Of a stretch of 64,000 bases of DNA, positions 1-12,007 are shown piece after piece. The stretch lies in the NCBI GenBank assembly GCA_022497145.1, contig MU385863.1, positions 310,001 through 374,000 on the forward strand. The letters run 5' to 3'. Made by a program: the position numbers and the translations under genes. The notes beneath the pieces were generated by a model. The model was not told where the DNA came from, did no database searches, and was given only the letters and a program-made list of their open reading frames with translations. Source of the stretch: Rostrohypoxylon terebratum. Taxonomy: Eukaryota > Ascomycota > Sordariomycetes > Xylariales > Hypoxylaceae. How positions within the stretch are numbered: position 1 is the first letter of the stretch; each line of letters opens with the position of its first letter.

Positions 1-994
1 TCGTCTAATTCTCGTTGGGTATTGACGTACGAAGGCTCGACCGACTCCGCCTTTGCTTCCGGCATTGGTGTTATTGGACGTTCGCTGGCAAGAGACGAAA
101 CACTCGCGGCCAAATTAGGTCTCCCCTGCATCATCGCTGAGGCCGGTCTTGATTCAGGGTCTGCTCTCGCAGAAGTCGGGGTTAATGCTTTCATGATGGC
201 TTGCTCGATAGCAGGTCGCACCTTGAAGTTCTTCAGCTGCTTCTTGAGATCGGACTTTGCGGTATTTGGTGCATCTCTGGTGTATTCATATTAGAATTCG
301 TGCTACATATAGATATATAAGGGGATGGGATTGCGAACTTGAATAATTCTATGACGGTAGATTTCGCCGCGTCTCGAACCATGCCATCAGCATCTTCTAG
401 TAGTTCCATTAAAGTTGGCACGTAGGTACGGAATTGTAATCCGTTTTCCTTGTTCATCTGTGTCGTTGTCAGCGCGTCTGGTGTAACAATAGAGATGGTA
501 GCATTAGCACATTGCTAAGTCGCGCATACTTGTAACAGCCATTGCATGCCTGCTTCCTTTGCTCTCGGGTTCTTTCCAGCCATGGCAGTGTTGCGCACGA
601 ATCTCTCGACGTCCATCGGCACATGAACATATATAGTTGACATCGCTTGTATGGCCAGACTTTTGATCTTATCTTTCTGATCACCCATCTTCTCGACGAT
701 GAGTGGTAGCGTATGTTTCGCCTCCTTGACAAGGTATTTGGGTTCTTGCAACGACATGCGCGTCAAGAGATGGTTAAGCGTGATAAAGCCAGCATTGACG
801 AGTGCCGAGTGCTGGGAGCTAGAGGCGAGCCGAAGAGCTTCAAATAGAGGCGCGACGCAGGGATCGGGTACGCTGTAATGTTTAATTTCAGACTTCACAG
901 CAGTGACATGTTGAACTTTTGCTTCGATGGAAACATCTTTTCTTAAAAAGGCCAGCAGGTTAGCGACCTGGTCCTCCGTGAGTAATTCCGCCAT
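1..994 (-). CDS. stu1: CLASP-family microtubule protein Stu1, N-terminal part (truncated by window edge)
   Basis: Stabilises and rescues microtubules at the spindle and kinetochores. The product begins MAELLTEDQVANLLAFLRKD and continues as HEAT/TOG-type helices, as expected for the first TOG domain of fungal CLASPs. Three exons are visible: 994-530, 457-339 and 276-1 (continuing off the window). Splice frames close well: the first intron (GTATGC..CAG) joins codons in phase 0, the second (donor GTTCGC, acceptor CCAG) restores a Lys-Asp-Ala-Pro-Asn reading that fits the family. The third exon passes into a Ser/Pro/Ala-rich linker. The start is the first Met of an open frame. The remainder, including the second TOG domain and C-terminal domain, lies outside. 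Family assignment is from memory of CLASP N-termini; the GTTCGC donor is slightly unusual. Confidence 0.8.
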
Positions 995-2170
995 GATCCT
1001 TTTGGAGAATTCAGGATCAGGCAGTTAGTCGTGAGGCGTCAACAAAATTCGCGATTGTACACGGTCGTGTCTATCGTATTGAAATTGAAATAGCGTGCGA
1101 AGAGGTCGTGCTATCGAGCCGTCGCGATTGAGTGAATAAGGGGGGGTTTGAGATAGGACGTAGTTGATGAAAAAATACTCGAATCTAGAAGGGTCAAATT
1201 GACCAGGTGATTCAAGTATCAGAGGTAAAGCAGAAAAAAAGTTTGCGATAACGGGTCCAGCGAGTTTTAACGGTTCAAGAGATTATTTCATTTCAGGTGG
1301 GTTGACAGTGAAGATCAGTAAATTGCGCAAGTGATTGATAATAAGAACCTTGGAAGTTGTTCAGGTTGTGAAGAGATTGGAAGGTGTAATGTTCAGTTTT
1401 GATGGAATAAATCTTGCACAACGAATTTTGAATATGTATCAGACATCGCTCTTTCCCGTTGTTGTTGTCATAAAGTCTGCTACAACACAATGTACCAGGC
1501 TACCAGCTCAATATTGTTGATGCGGGAAATGGACACCAGGACAACGGGGGGCGGTCCCCACACTTTCATAGCACTAGCAGGGCCGCTAGTTGATCCCTCC
1601 CATCCATGATAGGTCCGTGTTATCCCAGCAACCGGGATCCCTGTCATGGAAGCATGGAAGGGTCAGGAACCTGTAAAATCCCATTAACGCTGCCCCTCAC
1701 CAATGCGTCTTTCGCGGGGCACCTCCTACCACTATGATGCACTACGATACACTACGATGCACTACCGAATGCACTACGATCCGCTACAATCTGAAGCTGA
1801 CCAAGTAAATATCCCATAGATGGAACCTCTTACATCACCATAGACGAGCCTCATGCAAGTCGCATCTTACTTCTCGCTAGGTACTCATGTTCTCAAAGAC
1901 TAGGTATGTAGGACCTAGGTATGTATATCAGGTATGTATATCCAGTTTATTACCACAAAACATCATTGTTCACGAACAAGTTCTAACAAGGTTAAACATC
2001 TGAATCCATCCCATTGGTATAAGTATTCCCTTCCACATCTCTGGTCCCATGAGTCCACGATGAATCCATCGGATATCCCATCCTCAACTGAGAATCTCCA
2101 CATCCACCTTACTATCTCTCAAACCCAAGCTCAAGATCAAGACCAAGACCAAAAGTAAACCCATTCAACA
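995..2170. other. intergenic region with a decamer tandem repeat
   Basis: Divergent promoter region between stu1 and the plus-strand basic-secretory-protein gene. No credible coding region seen. It contains about six imperfect ACTACGATGC units (1731-1792) and TACCTAGGTA-like motifs near 1900-1935. The 1930-2170 part is a pyrimidine-leaning leader upstream of the start codon at 2171. Confidence 0.6.
1731..1792. repeat. imperfect decamer tandem repeat
   Basis: Six successive near-copies of ACTACGATGC (variants ACTATGATGC, ACTACGATAC, ACTACCGAATGC, ACTACGATCC, GCTACAATCT). It lies in intergenic DNA; no function is suggested. Confidence 0.75.
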
Positions 2171-3118
2171 ATGGCTGCCCCTGCGGAAACTACGCCGGTC
2201 CCCCCATCAACCCTCGCTCCGGGCATGACACCACGAACCGACGAGCCAAAGTTAGTGAAACCCACTGCCCTCCCTATCCGACTCAAACAAGATAAATCCG
2301 GGTCCGAGGAAGCGAGGCACGAAGAAAAGCAGCAGAAATCCGTCGAGATCCCCCGTCTCAGACTACACATAGAAGACCTCTCGCACCCCGGCTCCGCCGC
2401 CTTCCTCTCCTCAGTTCAAGCCCCCGCGGTCCTCGAATCCGGCATCCGCTCAATCCACAAGTTCCTCTACGGCATCCCCTCCTCCCCCTCCCCCTCCTCT
2501 CCCCCCTTCCCAACGCACCCCCCAAAACCGCGCTCAATAACCCTCTTCCTGCGCCCGAAACAGGGACACATAGCCCGCACGAGCACCTCCGATCTGGACT
2601 CAGAGCACAAAGAAATCAACATCGTCCTCTCCGACTACTCCTCGCTTTCCTCGTGGCCGCTCCCGGAGCGAGCCCGCGAGATCTCCGGCGTCCTCGTCCA
2701 CGAGCTCGTCCACTTCTACCAGTACGACGGGAACGGCTCCGCGCCCTGAGGGTTGCTCAAGGGCGTGGCCGATTAGGTGCGTCTGCGGTGCGACCTGGCC
2801 CCGCCGCACTGGAACCGCGATCGTGTGCCGTATAAGTGGGACGTCGGGTACGCCGGCACGGCCTATTTCCTGGAATACCTGGAGCAGCGGTTCGGGGAGG
2901 GTACGATACGTCGGTTGAATGAGAAGCTGCGGAAGGAGACGTATTGTGACGGGACTTTTTGGACGGAGCTAGTTGGGCTGCCGGTCCAGCAATTATTTGA
3001 GGATTATAGGGAGACGCTGCCGAAGAGAGGTGACGGGGAGGAAGAAGAGGACTACGGATCGGATTACGAATCGGATTACGAATCCGAATGGGAATCGGAC
3101 TATTTAGCTGATAGATAA
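2171..3118 (+). pseudogene. basic secretory protein (BSP, metallopeptidase-like) with two in-frame stops
   Basis: One reading frame runs from ATG 2171 to TAA 3116-3118 and carries the fungal BSP domain (plant basic secretory protein family, metzincin-like). A zinc-site motif HELVH is at codons 177-181, followed by a Tyr-Asp-Gly-Asn-Gly stretch, then Trp/Tyr-rich conserved blocks (PPHWNRD, GYAGTAYFLEYLEQRFGEG). Two stops interrupt it: TGA at 2747-2749 and TAG at 2774-2776, only eight codons apart, within the segment usually reading APGGL..G.ADWVRLRCDL. The TAG sits where a Trp is expected. Frame is unchanged on both sides and no GT..AG pair restores it. The C-terminus has acidic SDYE repeats. 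No signal peptide is evident. Possibilities are recent inactivation, sequencing error, or a short protein ending just after the zinc motif. Confidence 0.75.
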
Positions 3119-3407
3119 TAAGGGGCTACAGGTGCGATGTAGGGCGCGATGAATCTCGCAAGAGATTGTTTTTACTAACTAAGACGAGCTGTAGATACCC
3201 ATTTAGTACTTAATACTACATTTTCTAGATCAGATGCCCTCTAGTCAAAAATAACAAAGTGATGGCTCCAATTGTCGGGATGCCTAGCCCATTTGTCCAT
3301 AGTGATCCTGTTACCTCGAGTCCAAATCCCTAACCAAGACGCCATGCCATGAAAAATCTGCGGTATTGAAGATAAAACAATGGGAATATAGAAGAGAACC
3401 GTCTATA

Positions 3408-4565
3408 TTAGTGGTGCACGGCACCAGCCACACCGGCTTCGCTCTCGCTAACCACGCTTCCTACCTCGGTCCAGCTTGCCGGGGTCATCATGCCCTCGTC
3501 GTCGCTCATGACGTCGTAAGGTCGGCTCCCGCTCCATGAAACGGCAGACACAGCCTCGCCGATGTCCTCACCAGAGCCTGCTAGTGAAGCAGAGTCCGTT
3601 GGTGTTAACATACCGTCGCTAACAAGCTCTGGCTCAGACATGGGTTCGGGGGGAGATACTGGTAGAGGGGAGTAAAAGCTGGCGGACGAAGCGTCATGAG
3701 CCCAAGCTTGGATAGAGCTGTAAGCATCATGTCTGTCGTCTTGTCCGGCGGTCATGTATTCATCTGGGCCAAGTTCTCGTTCGGACTGCACGGGTGCGGA
3801 TGGAAGGGTTGATGCACGGTCCTCGGTATCAACTAGAGGGGCAGCGGAAGCAGCAGCAGAGGTAATTTCAGGAGATGGCAACAAGGTGGCAGTTTGAGGC
3901 GTGTTGTCTTTCACGCCGAGCTGAGTGCTAGCGCTGTAGATATCAGAATCCATCTCGTCTTTCTCGGGGTCCATTAAGTTGTTCTCAAAAACGATGTTTT
4001 CGTCGATTCCGTGTTCGTCAGAGAAGGGGTTCGTGTAGATAGATTGAGACAAGCCTCGAGCTCCGTCTCCGCGCCGTCGAAGACCTTCATTGTTCTGAGC
4101 TTCTAATCCAGTCTGGAAAACGTAGGTACCCTTTTCAGCATTGCCATCTTCACGGAGAAAATCGTCGAAACTCGAGCCTCGCGGACGTGAACCTGTAGCT
4201 TTCTCCGGGTCGCCTTGTTCTCTCGCTTTCTTCTCTTCGCGTAGGGCATTCCAATACAATATCTCTTCTCTCTGTCGTCGGCGGGTTTCATCGTCGGCAT
4301 CGACATCCATGTCGCCACCAGCATTAATATCTACTCCCCGGGATCGGAAGAATCCTTCGGCATCTTCGGGTCTGTTGAAAAGGTTCTCTCGCTCTTGAGG
4401 GGTAACGCTATCGCCAAGAGAGTGGAGTGCTATAGCAATTCTGCGTCGAAGATCGTTCGCCATGCGCTGTAGCTCGGGTGATTCGTAAACCGCTATGGCA
4501 GCCGCGACGGCGACTGACAGGGCGATGACGCCGACTGAAATAGCAGGATGGTTAAAAGGAGGCAT
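3408..4565 (-). CDS. conserved-looking single-pass membrane protein of unknown function
   Basis: A single-exon gene of 385 codons that I do not recognise. Residues about 9-27 form one hydrophobic helix (SVGVIALSVAVAAAIAVYES region) near the N-terminus, so the protein is probably anchored with a large soluble tail. The next 100 residues are charged and predicted helical (arginine-rich, including an ETRRRQREEILYWNALREEK-like segment), and the rest is low-complexity, acidic and Ser/Thr/Pro-rich, typical of a disordered region. The gene is convergent with the broken BSP gene (about 290 bp apart). The start codon is the first Met, directly preceding the hydrophobic segment. Coding status is supported by length and codon texture rather than a recognised domain. 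Confidence 0.75.
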   Translation of the reverse strand: MPPFNHPAISVGVIALSVAVAAAIAVYESPELQRMANDLRRRIAIALHSLGDSVTPQERENLFNRPEDAEGFFRSRGVDINAGGDMDVDADDETRRRQREEILYWNALREEKKAREQGDPEKATGSRPRGSSFDDFLREDGNAEKGTYVFQTGLEAQNNEGLRRRGDGARGLSQSIYTNPFSDEHGIDENIVFENNLMDPEKDEMDSDIYSASTQLGVKDNTPQTATLLPSPEITSAAASAAPLVDTEDRASTLPSAPVQSERELGPDEYMTAGQDDRHDAYSSIQAWAHDASSASFYSPLPVSPPEPMSEPELVSDGMLTPTDSASLAGSGEDIGEAVSAVSWSGSRPYDVMSDDEGMMTPASWTEVGSVVSESEAGVAGAVHH

Positions 4566-7500
4566 GATGTAAAAGGTGGGGGCGATAATGCAATGAATGC
4601 AATCGTAAAAACAAATGAAAGTGTCTATCTACTAATATTTTAAGATCGTAAATTGAAATATAACATGAATTTGTGAAGAAATCATTGGGAAGGATTGTTG
4701 GTAAGAATGATGATGCCTAAAGTTCAAGGATCTACTATGTAGAATAGACAGAATAGCTTGCGTAGGTCTCTTGCCACTGGACTCGAGCCACTCTGCGACT
4801 ACAGCTAACCATGAACCTGCTAGGCAGGCGTATTGTGAATGTGATCCGTGATCCGCAATGATTGACGTGGGGTAGCAGGAAAGTACATAGTATTGTACAA
4901 ATGACATTGTTTGAATTCTGGACTACTTACCCTTGGCGACCACGGGAACAGGCATGTTTCAAGCCGAAGCCGTAAGCCAACTAGAAAGGAGGCAAACACC
5001 CGCGCAAACGGGATTGTTGTTCGACTTTAAAAATGATAAAATTGATGCGAAAAATGAGAAGAAAAGGAAAAGAAGAATTGAAAAAGTGCAAGAAAGTAAG
5101 AAGGGGGGGAGGGGAAGTAGAAGAAGAGGAAAAAGGAAAGAGATGGTTCGCTACGACGGAGGACAGCGGAGGGAGTCGCAACGAGGAACCCCCAGACTCC
5201 TCTTTGGGAGAAGCATAAGGTTTGTAGGTACCCGTAAGCGAGGAAAGGCAGGGAAAGCAGGTAAAATACGCCCAAAGTTCAAAGGAAGGCACAATCGCTA
5301 CCTCCTAATGCAACGCAACGCAACTCAAACTCAAAGCCTCATTGCGTAATGATTAATATAGGCCAATTGGCTGCGCCATGGTTGAAGGTTAGACCCAGGA
5401 AAAGAGGGACTCTGAACTGTAATAACCCACCTACGTAGTACCTATTGATAGGCAGCTGAGAGGTAACCCATACTATGTACATTGCTCAAATATAATTAAT
5501 ACCTACCTAGTAGTGCCTAGTTTCAAAGTCTCATACGTAATCTCACAATATCTAGCCAAATGAGATGGAAATTCAGTAATTTTCAGTTTGCCGTGTTCCG
5601 TGAGAATCGTATTTCAATTCAGATTTGCATGTCTTAGAAAATGTTGAGTTTATCTCGATAAAGATAAGTACCTAGTTGTAACTTGGTACATAGGTCCTAC
5701 ATAGTAGGTACGGATCGGGATGCAAACAGGGAAAGATGGGTAACAGCTGGACCCTTAATGGGGACATCTGGACGTACGCAGTACGTAGTACATACATAAT
5801 ACAGGTAACATCCATGTAGACACGCGCCCCGCATTGGTACATGTACTCAGGGCCTCAGGTATAGTACGTATTAGCATATGCACTTATCCACAATTTTACT
5901 TTTCGATATTTTATATATTTTATCCCATTGTTGTCCCCCCTCTTCTCCCCTTCGGTCCCAAATAGTTCGAATCGAGGTCATGAAGTCTCGACGGCAATAT
6001 GGCTTGTCAAATGCCGGTCCCTCGCAGGAACCATTTCCAACCATTGGGGCGATGGGGCGAGAATGGTGTAAGCCTTAAGCCTTAAGGATTGTGTGAAGGG
6101 CTTGATAGGGCAATTAGCTGTCCGAAGCTTTAGGCTGCATTGTAAGCTACCTATGCAAAGCTCTGCTACGTCCCTTACATAGCAATAGTTGCTGACATAG
6201 TCAAAGCTAATGATTTTTCCAAGATGCTACGAGCGGACAGGCTCATGGAAAGGTCTGAGGGTACACTGGCAGAAGCTCGGGAAATAGGGGTCATTCTCAG
6301 TTTCGAAGTCTCCAATTCGGAGGCAATGAAGACAATTGCCAACGAAGCTCGGTGATGTTGTTCAATATCGGTAATTTAGCTGACCCACAGGATATCCTAT
6401 GCAAGGTACAGTTGCGGCAAGTGGAAACTTCAGTCAAGCATCTCACTGTTGAGTCTGTTTAAGACAGCCTTTTCATCGCTGACAGCACGTAAGCTGCTTA
6501 GGCCTGTGCTGAATTTAATAGGTATCTCTACCTACCTACGTATCCGGTTGACAAACTACTACATACATATCCGTACGTCATAGGGGTTTGAGAAGTGGGT
6601 GAGCTTCACGACATTTAGACTCAATGACGTCGTTGAACTTCGACAGAGCGAGTGGTCCGGGAACGCTATCACAAATGCCGTAGATGGCGGCGCTACGGCA
6701 CATCCTAGTGGAAGACCTCGCCTTAGTATCTTTGAAGCTGAGACGGCATCTTTACATGAATATAGCAATAAAGTCTATAATGCAAGAGGAATAGTCCCCA
6801 TATCAAAGGATCTCGCGATACTACGTGGCACCTATCGATTGCCGACGAAGTCCCCATATTGATAATCAACACTAGCCATGATCGCCGAGAATATCACTCA
6901 GTCTGGTTCGATCCACGATCACGGATCGCCGACTTAGATCCGGACGACAACGACATCGGCTGTGGCGTTTTTTTATACTATCCGATTTTCACCTGCACGA
7001 ACGCACGCACAATCTCATAGGACGACAAATGCCACGTGCGTCATGTCCGGTCCGGATTTGATTATCACGGTCATCGGAGGTATGATGTCCGGTCATTGAT
7101 TTTCAAACTTACCCAAATACGCTCGCGTGTGGCGTATTGGTAGTATGACTAGGTCCGATGTGTGTAGGTAAGTGGCGACGACTCTAGTGCTATGACAGGA
7201 ACGTGGTGAAGGTGTAAGGTATTTTCAATATCCAATAGAAGTATAAGCTGTCAAAGTTTCTATAGCAACCTATTCTAGTATGGGGGGCGTGGAATAAGAG
7301 CAAGGGAACACAGTAAAGCGCGGATATAGCACCTAAAAACTTTTCTATGCAGGATACCTAATGGACAATATGAGCTTGACTGGTCTCGGACACGACACCG
7401 AAACGAGTCGGAATGCTCGCGAACCTTGAGGTCATAGCGAACTCCAACGTGCTTCGGATTAATCAATATATATATAATCAGTCATTGCCCCTTATATCAT

Positions 7501-8977
7501 CTCGTATGACAATAGCCAGCGCCCTTACATATCCGCCCATCGGACTCTCAACGATCCCATCTTCCCCAAACGGCATCGCGGGAATAAATTCCAGATCCTC
7601 AAAACCCCAACGTGATGGGAATCCCATCAAGTAACCCGAATCCCCATCCCGCACGATCACAGAACACGGCATCGCCACCGGTCAAAAGCCAGGCCGTCAC
7701 GGGCCAGGTCTCATTCAACGGTCACCTAGCCCGATTCGCCGTACGCCACCGATCTAGGGTAGGAAGTCTGGCCTGGTCCAAAGAGATCTGAGGGACGGAT
7801 GGGCAACGGGCTCACAGACGATTATCCGTCAGATTAGGTAGGAATGTGCATGCAGCATTTGAAAAAAAAAACGTCTCACACTAGCATCCATCCGTCGGAG
7901 GGAGAGAACGAGAACTTAACACCGACGTCGTACGGGATGTCCATCTCAGGCAACCCGGACTTTCGAGGACAGCCAGTCGTCATCGAATTGGTAAGCACAG
8001 TGGTAGTACATCGTACCCAGTGTCACGAGCGGATAAGAACAAAGCAAAGATATTGGATAACAATAGGTCAATGGATGTATATTTTTGCGGGTTTTGTTCT
8101 ATTTTACTTTCTTTGGATAGGTTCACTTATTAGCTAAGGTAGAATCCCACATTCAAGCGCATAACACCCCCCGCCCCCCCTTCCGCCAGCGAACTCCGAG
8201 CCTAGTAATGGTAGTAGCGGAATTAGAACTGTAAGAAGAAAGAAGAGAGAGAAGAAGTAGAAGGAGAAGAAGAAAATGAGGCGTTCCACAACATCGGTCA
8301 GTTGATCTGCAGTCACCACCCCTAGTCGTCCAATTGGATACGGGCAAAAACGTTTCCTCGCACACGAAAAGTCCGCTCAATCCCCAATTCCCATTCCCCA
8401 TCTAAATCCGGTCCTGTGGTAGGTAGGCAGGGGGTTGTACTATGTACATTACTTTATTTCAAGTGATGATAAGCGTCGACCGTGTGTGGGTGAGAGAGAA
8501 CGGGCAGGGATCGCACGAGCTGATGTGACAGCCAGCCGAATCGCCGCATCGGGATATGGGGATTATTACTTTTTTCTCTCTCCCAGAAAAAAAATACGAT
8601 CAGATAATGCCGCACGACGCAAAGGTCAGGTGTTCCCGGAATTTTTTTTTTCTTTGGGTGTCCTTATAACTGATAACTTTACGTGATTTGTCGAGTGTGG
8701 GTGAAATCCGTGGGTAAGACGTTCCAAATCGAGAACAGGAAAAGACTAATCTAGCAATGCTTGCTCGCGTGCTCCCCCCGAGACAGAAAATGCAAATGCA
8801 CCGCGGCGGGTGGCGTGGGCGGGTGTGTGAGATGTGACGGATGCGGAAACGGGGGTTGCGCTCGGGGGATGTACCCCAGCCCCGTCATCCCATACTCTCA
8901 AATTATATCCCATTTTGATTTATGTACGCGGATCTGGAATGGGTAATTTGAGAATTGGGGATGCGGGTAGACGACGT
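4566..8977. other. 4.4 kb intergenic desert
   Basis: No confident gene. Contents: a purine-rich stretch on the plus strand (about 5030-5160), many TACCTAGGTA-like motifs (5490-5530, 5690-5715), another purine tract at 8233-8280, and poly-A/T runs. Two stretches read weakly like protein: plus strand 6147-6353 (open from TAA 6144 to TGA) and minus strand 7478-7678. Neither has a recognised domain or clear splice partner. No tRNA or 5S rRNA signature was seen by eye. Confidence 0.5.
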
Positions 8978-9260
8978 CTAGTGCGACACCTTCGAGCTCG
9001 TCGATGAGGTCGACGAGTTCGAGAGGCCGGAGTCGGAACGCGAGATTCCGGGAGCTCTGACGGTGCGAGTGCGCTCACTACGGTTGATTGTGTTAGTCTT
9101 GTGGGATCGTTTTGTTAGGCGATGGAAATATGGGAGGCAGGGTAGCTCACTATGAGGCTCTGTCCTTGTGGATCTGGCATTGCCATCGACCACCTCCGGT
9201 CTTAATGGTGAAAGCCAAGGGCTTGCTGTCGACGATCTGCGTGATATCTACGGAAGGCAT
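8978..9260 (-). CDS. small two-exon protein of 69 residues, unknown function
   Basis: A short spliced gene. Exon 1 (9260-9151) begins MPSVDITQIVDSKPLAFTIK and leaves two bases of a codon; the intron (9150-9078, 73 nt) has GTGAGC and CGTAG ends; exon 2 (9077-8978) continues in frame and ends TAG. Exon lengths 110+100 close as 70 codons including stop. The first half is ordered-looking with Gly and Trp (a GGGRWQCQ motif); the second is Arg- and Ser-rich, probably disordered. A TATATA element on the minus strand lies at about 9470-9478, some 210 bp upstream of the ATG. I do not recognise the family for certain; the compact N-terminus suggests a real conserved small fungal protein rather than chance. 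Confidence 0.6.
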
Positions 9261-10794
9261 ATTGAATTGTTTGTGTGTAGGTGTTTCTTAAGAGGTGGTT
9301 TTTTGAGGTCTAAGTCGTAGATAGAACTTAGTCACGAAGTTTGGATAGTAGAGCAGATCGAAGAATTTCGAGAGCCTGGGAGTGGAGATTGGTCTTGAGG
9401 AAGTGCTTGGGTATAGAATAGGATCAAGAAGAGGAAGGATGGGAAGACGGCGACGGGACAGCTATATATAATCTTTTGTGAAAAGACCGGATTCTCGGGT
9501 TCACCTCCCAAACACAGAGATACCCAGAATCCCAGATACACGCGCCTACATGAGACTAGTTGGACCCCTAATCTAGTTGGTAACTTGGTATCGTTGTATA
9601 GGTATACGCGGCTAAGCTTGCTTGTCGAGATAGTCTGGTACTAGTAGGTATGGTACGAATGGTACGTATATGGGTAAGTGTATAATGTAATATCTAGTAA
9701 TCTCCAGTAATAACAATTGTAATACTGAACCGAGAGCCGGGTGAGTTATTTTGTTAACTGAGACGCAGCCAAACGTATTCGGAAATAGCCTCTGTCTCGC
9801 GCGCGAGACTAGGTACTGCCGGTACGCAATACCTCCTGTGGGTACGGTACCCAGCCTGCTACCTAGTAGCACGGTATTCTGGGGCTCCGCTCGGCTGCTA
9901 CTTTACGATTTACCTCTATATGCGGTGCTACTACGTGGCTGACTGGCTGGAAATATTTGTGCTTTAGTGTTTTAGTGCTCTGGTTGTAAGGTGTCCTAAG
10001 GGGTCCTAAGGGGGCGTGTGGAAAGTACGTAGTACGTATTAGCGGATTGTAGGGAATACCTAGGTCCTAGGCCCTAGGGAACATTAAAATTTAAAGCTCG
10101 CAATCGCAATCCCCAAGTTTTGTCGAAAATCCTTGTAAGCATGTTCGCCCCAAAGTTTTAACATGTTCATGATCGTCATTTGTTCGGCTGCTGGGAATAG
10201 TTGCACCAACTTCAGACCGCCTACCGCACTCCCCCCCATTCTCATCCCATTCTCACCCCCCGTATTCAGTTTCCGCACATACAGTACCTCAGACTTAAGT
10301 AGGACCTAGGACCTAGGTAGGTACTTAATTACATGAATGCTCTCCTTCGCGGGCAAAGATGAGCGTTGCCAGAACTGTCACGCGACATATGTGAGGATTA
10401 TGCATGATGCAACCTGACCTACACGTACTACGCAACTCAGCTGTGATGGCTTTCCGCTTGTTGGAAGACCGGTAAAATTGTCGAGAATATGATAACATAC
10501 AGCATACCTGATACCAATATTCCCACACCTTTTGTCCCGGTCGATAGTCTACCTAGTATCTAATGAGCGGTATGTCACAGGTATGAGATTGATGTAATGT
10601 GTACATCGTATCGTACATCGCCAGCCTGGAGAAGTTCCGGGTTGTGCCAAGTTGCGCGGGATGGGCACAATTACATGTTGACTGACATATCGTCATTGCA
10701 GTTCCTCTTGTTCCTCAAGCCCCTCCTTCGTTCCTTGCAAAAAAAGGCCAAAAAAAGACCGAGAGAAGGCTCTTACTATGTTGGCAGCCGGTGC

Positions 10795-11056
10795 TGAGAA
10801 GAGATGGCGCAGTCTTGGCAAAGCTAGCAAAGTTAGCTAGAGCTTAACATACGTAAAATCCTACGATAGACGAGTATAATGATAAACGATTAATTCGAAA
10901 AAAAATATACTTAGTATACGCAGCTTCGTAGCTTTATTATAGTTCATTTTAAGAATTTTAAGTATTATTTCAGGTTGTTGTTGTTGTAATGATTAGTTAT
11001 AAAGCACTTGAAAGTGAGAATGCCAAGACCGCGCCATCTCTTCTCAGCACCGGCTG
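10795..11056. mobile_element. MITE, family 2 (262 bp, 36 bp TIRs, 5 bp TSD)
   Basis: A non-coding inverted-repeat element. The left end (from 10795) and the reverse complement of the right end (to 11056) both read CAGCCGGTGCTGAGAAGAGA and match over 36 bp with one mismatch (A versus G at the 27th base). The direct duplication GTTGG flanks it at 10790-10794 and 11057-11061. The interior is AT-rich with no open frame. The architecture is that of a miniature inverted-repeat transposable element; the autonomous partner is not in the window. Confidence 0.88.
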
Positions 11057-12007
11057 GTTGGGTCTAGAAGGAGCTCTAAATCTGCTACTAGTAATCGCCT
11101 CAAGTGCTCTAGCAAGCAGGTAAGATACGGGACAAAAGGCTTAACTGGACTTGGCTGCTGACAGCCCTGGAGGCTTTATGGAAGCTTTAAAATGGGTGGT
11201 CATCGAATCGTCCAATCATCCAATCATCCAGTCCAATTATAGAAAGCAGATCCCACCAAATCCCTCAAAGCGCTCATGTGTGCTTTTTTGCCTACTAGGT
11301 ATCCAAACTCTTGATACAGAAGGTTCTCGAGGGTGTTCTGATCTTGCTTTCGATCTCGAAACATGCGTGAAGGGCTGAATTACTAGTTAGCTAAGCTTGG
11401 CAGGTACAGAGAAGAGAGACAGGGCTCTTGTCTCTGGGCTGTCTGGGACCCTTTGGAGTTTGGGAATCAGCACTTCTCTGGTGTACCTAATCATTAATGC
11501 ATGTCTAATAAGTGTTTGTCTTTCTGAAAGAAACCTCGAGAACCGTAGATCTATGATACTGTGGACCTGTGGTACATCTGTTGAGGCATCTTCCCGGTGG
11601 ATAATTTAGCGCGGGAAATCGGTCGGGATGATGTCGAAAGGCGATGGAAGAGACAAGAAAAAGAGAAGCCTTGGAATTTCTTGGATTTCTCGGTGTTAGT
11701 GCAGCAAGTTCAGCAAGTTCAGCGCGGTTAGTGCCCGCGACCGGCTACATGTACGATGTACGATGTACATACATACTATGTACATGCGCATACCCCTGTC
11801 TTCTACTTCCCTAAACGGTTTGTCCGGCAATCCGTGATTGGTCGATGAGTCTTTAGCAAGCCGGGTTCTAACCTCACCGGGACTAGACAGGTACTTCCGT
11901 ATCTCTACGGTCTTTCATCTCCGCGATATTTCCGCACCGACCTTGAAATGACCGAACCCGCGAGACAAAACGACCAACCAGCCTTTTTCACCATTTTTTT
12001 TACCAGC

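Noticed and set aside
1731..1792. CRISPR-like array
   Set aside because: A plain imperfect decamer tandem repeat without spacers.
2722..2776. Intron to remove the two BSP stops (GTACGA..TTAG, 55 nt)
   Set aside because: It shifts the frame and deletes conserved residues after the zinc motif.
5030..5349. Lys/Arg-rich plus-strand open frame
   Set aside because: Translation of a purine-rich tract; no domain or gene structure.
6900..7200. Possible tRNA boxes (TGGCGTATTGG; GGTTCGATCC)
   Set aside because: A- and B-box-like strings are not at tRNA spacing and no cloverleaf forms.
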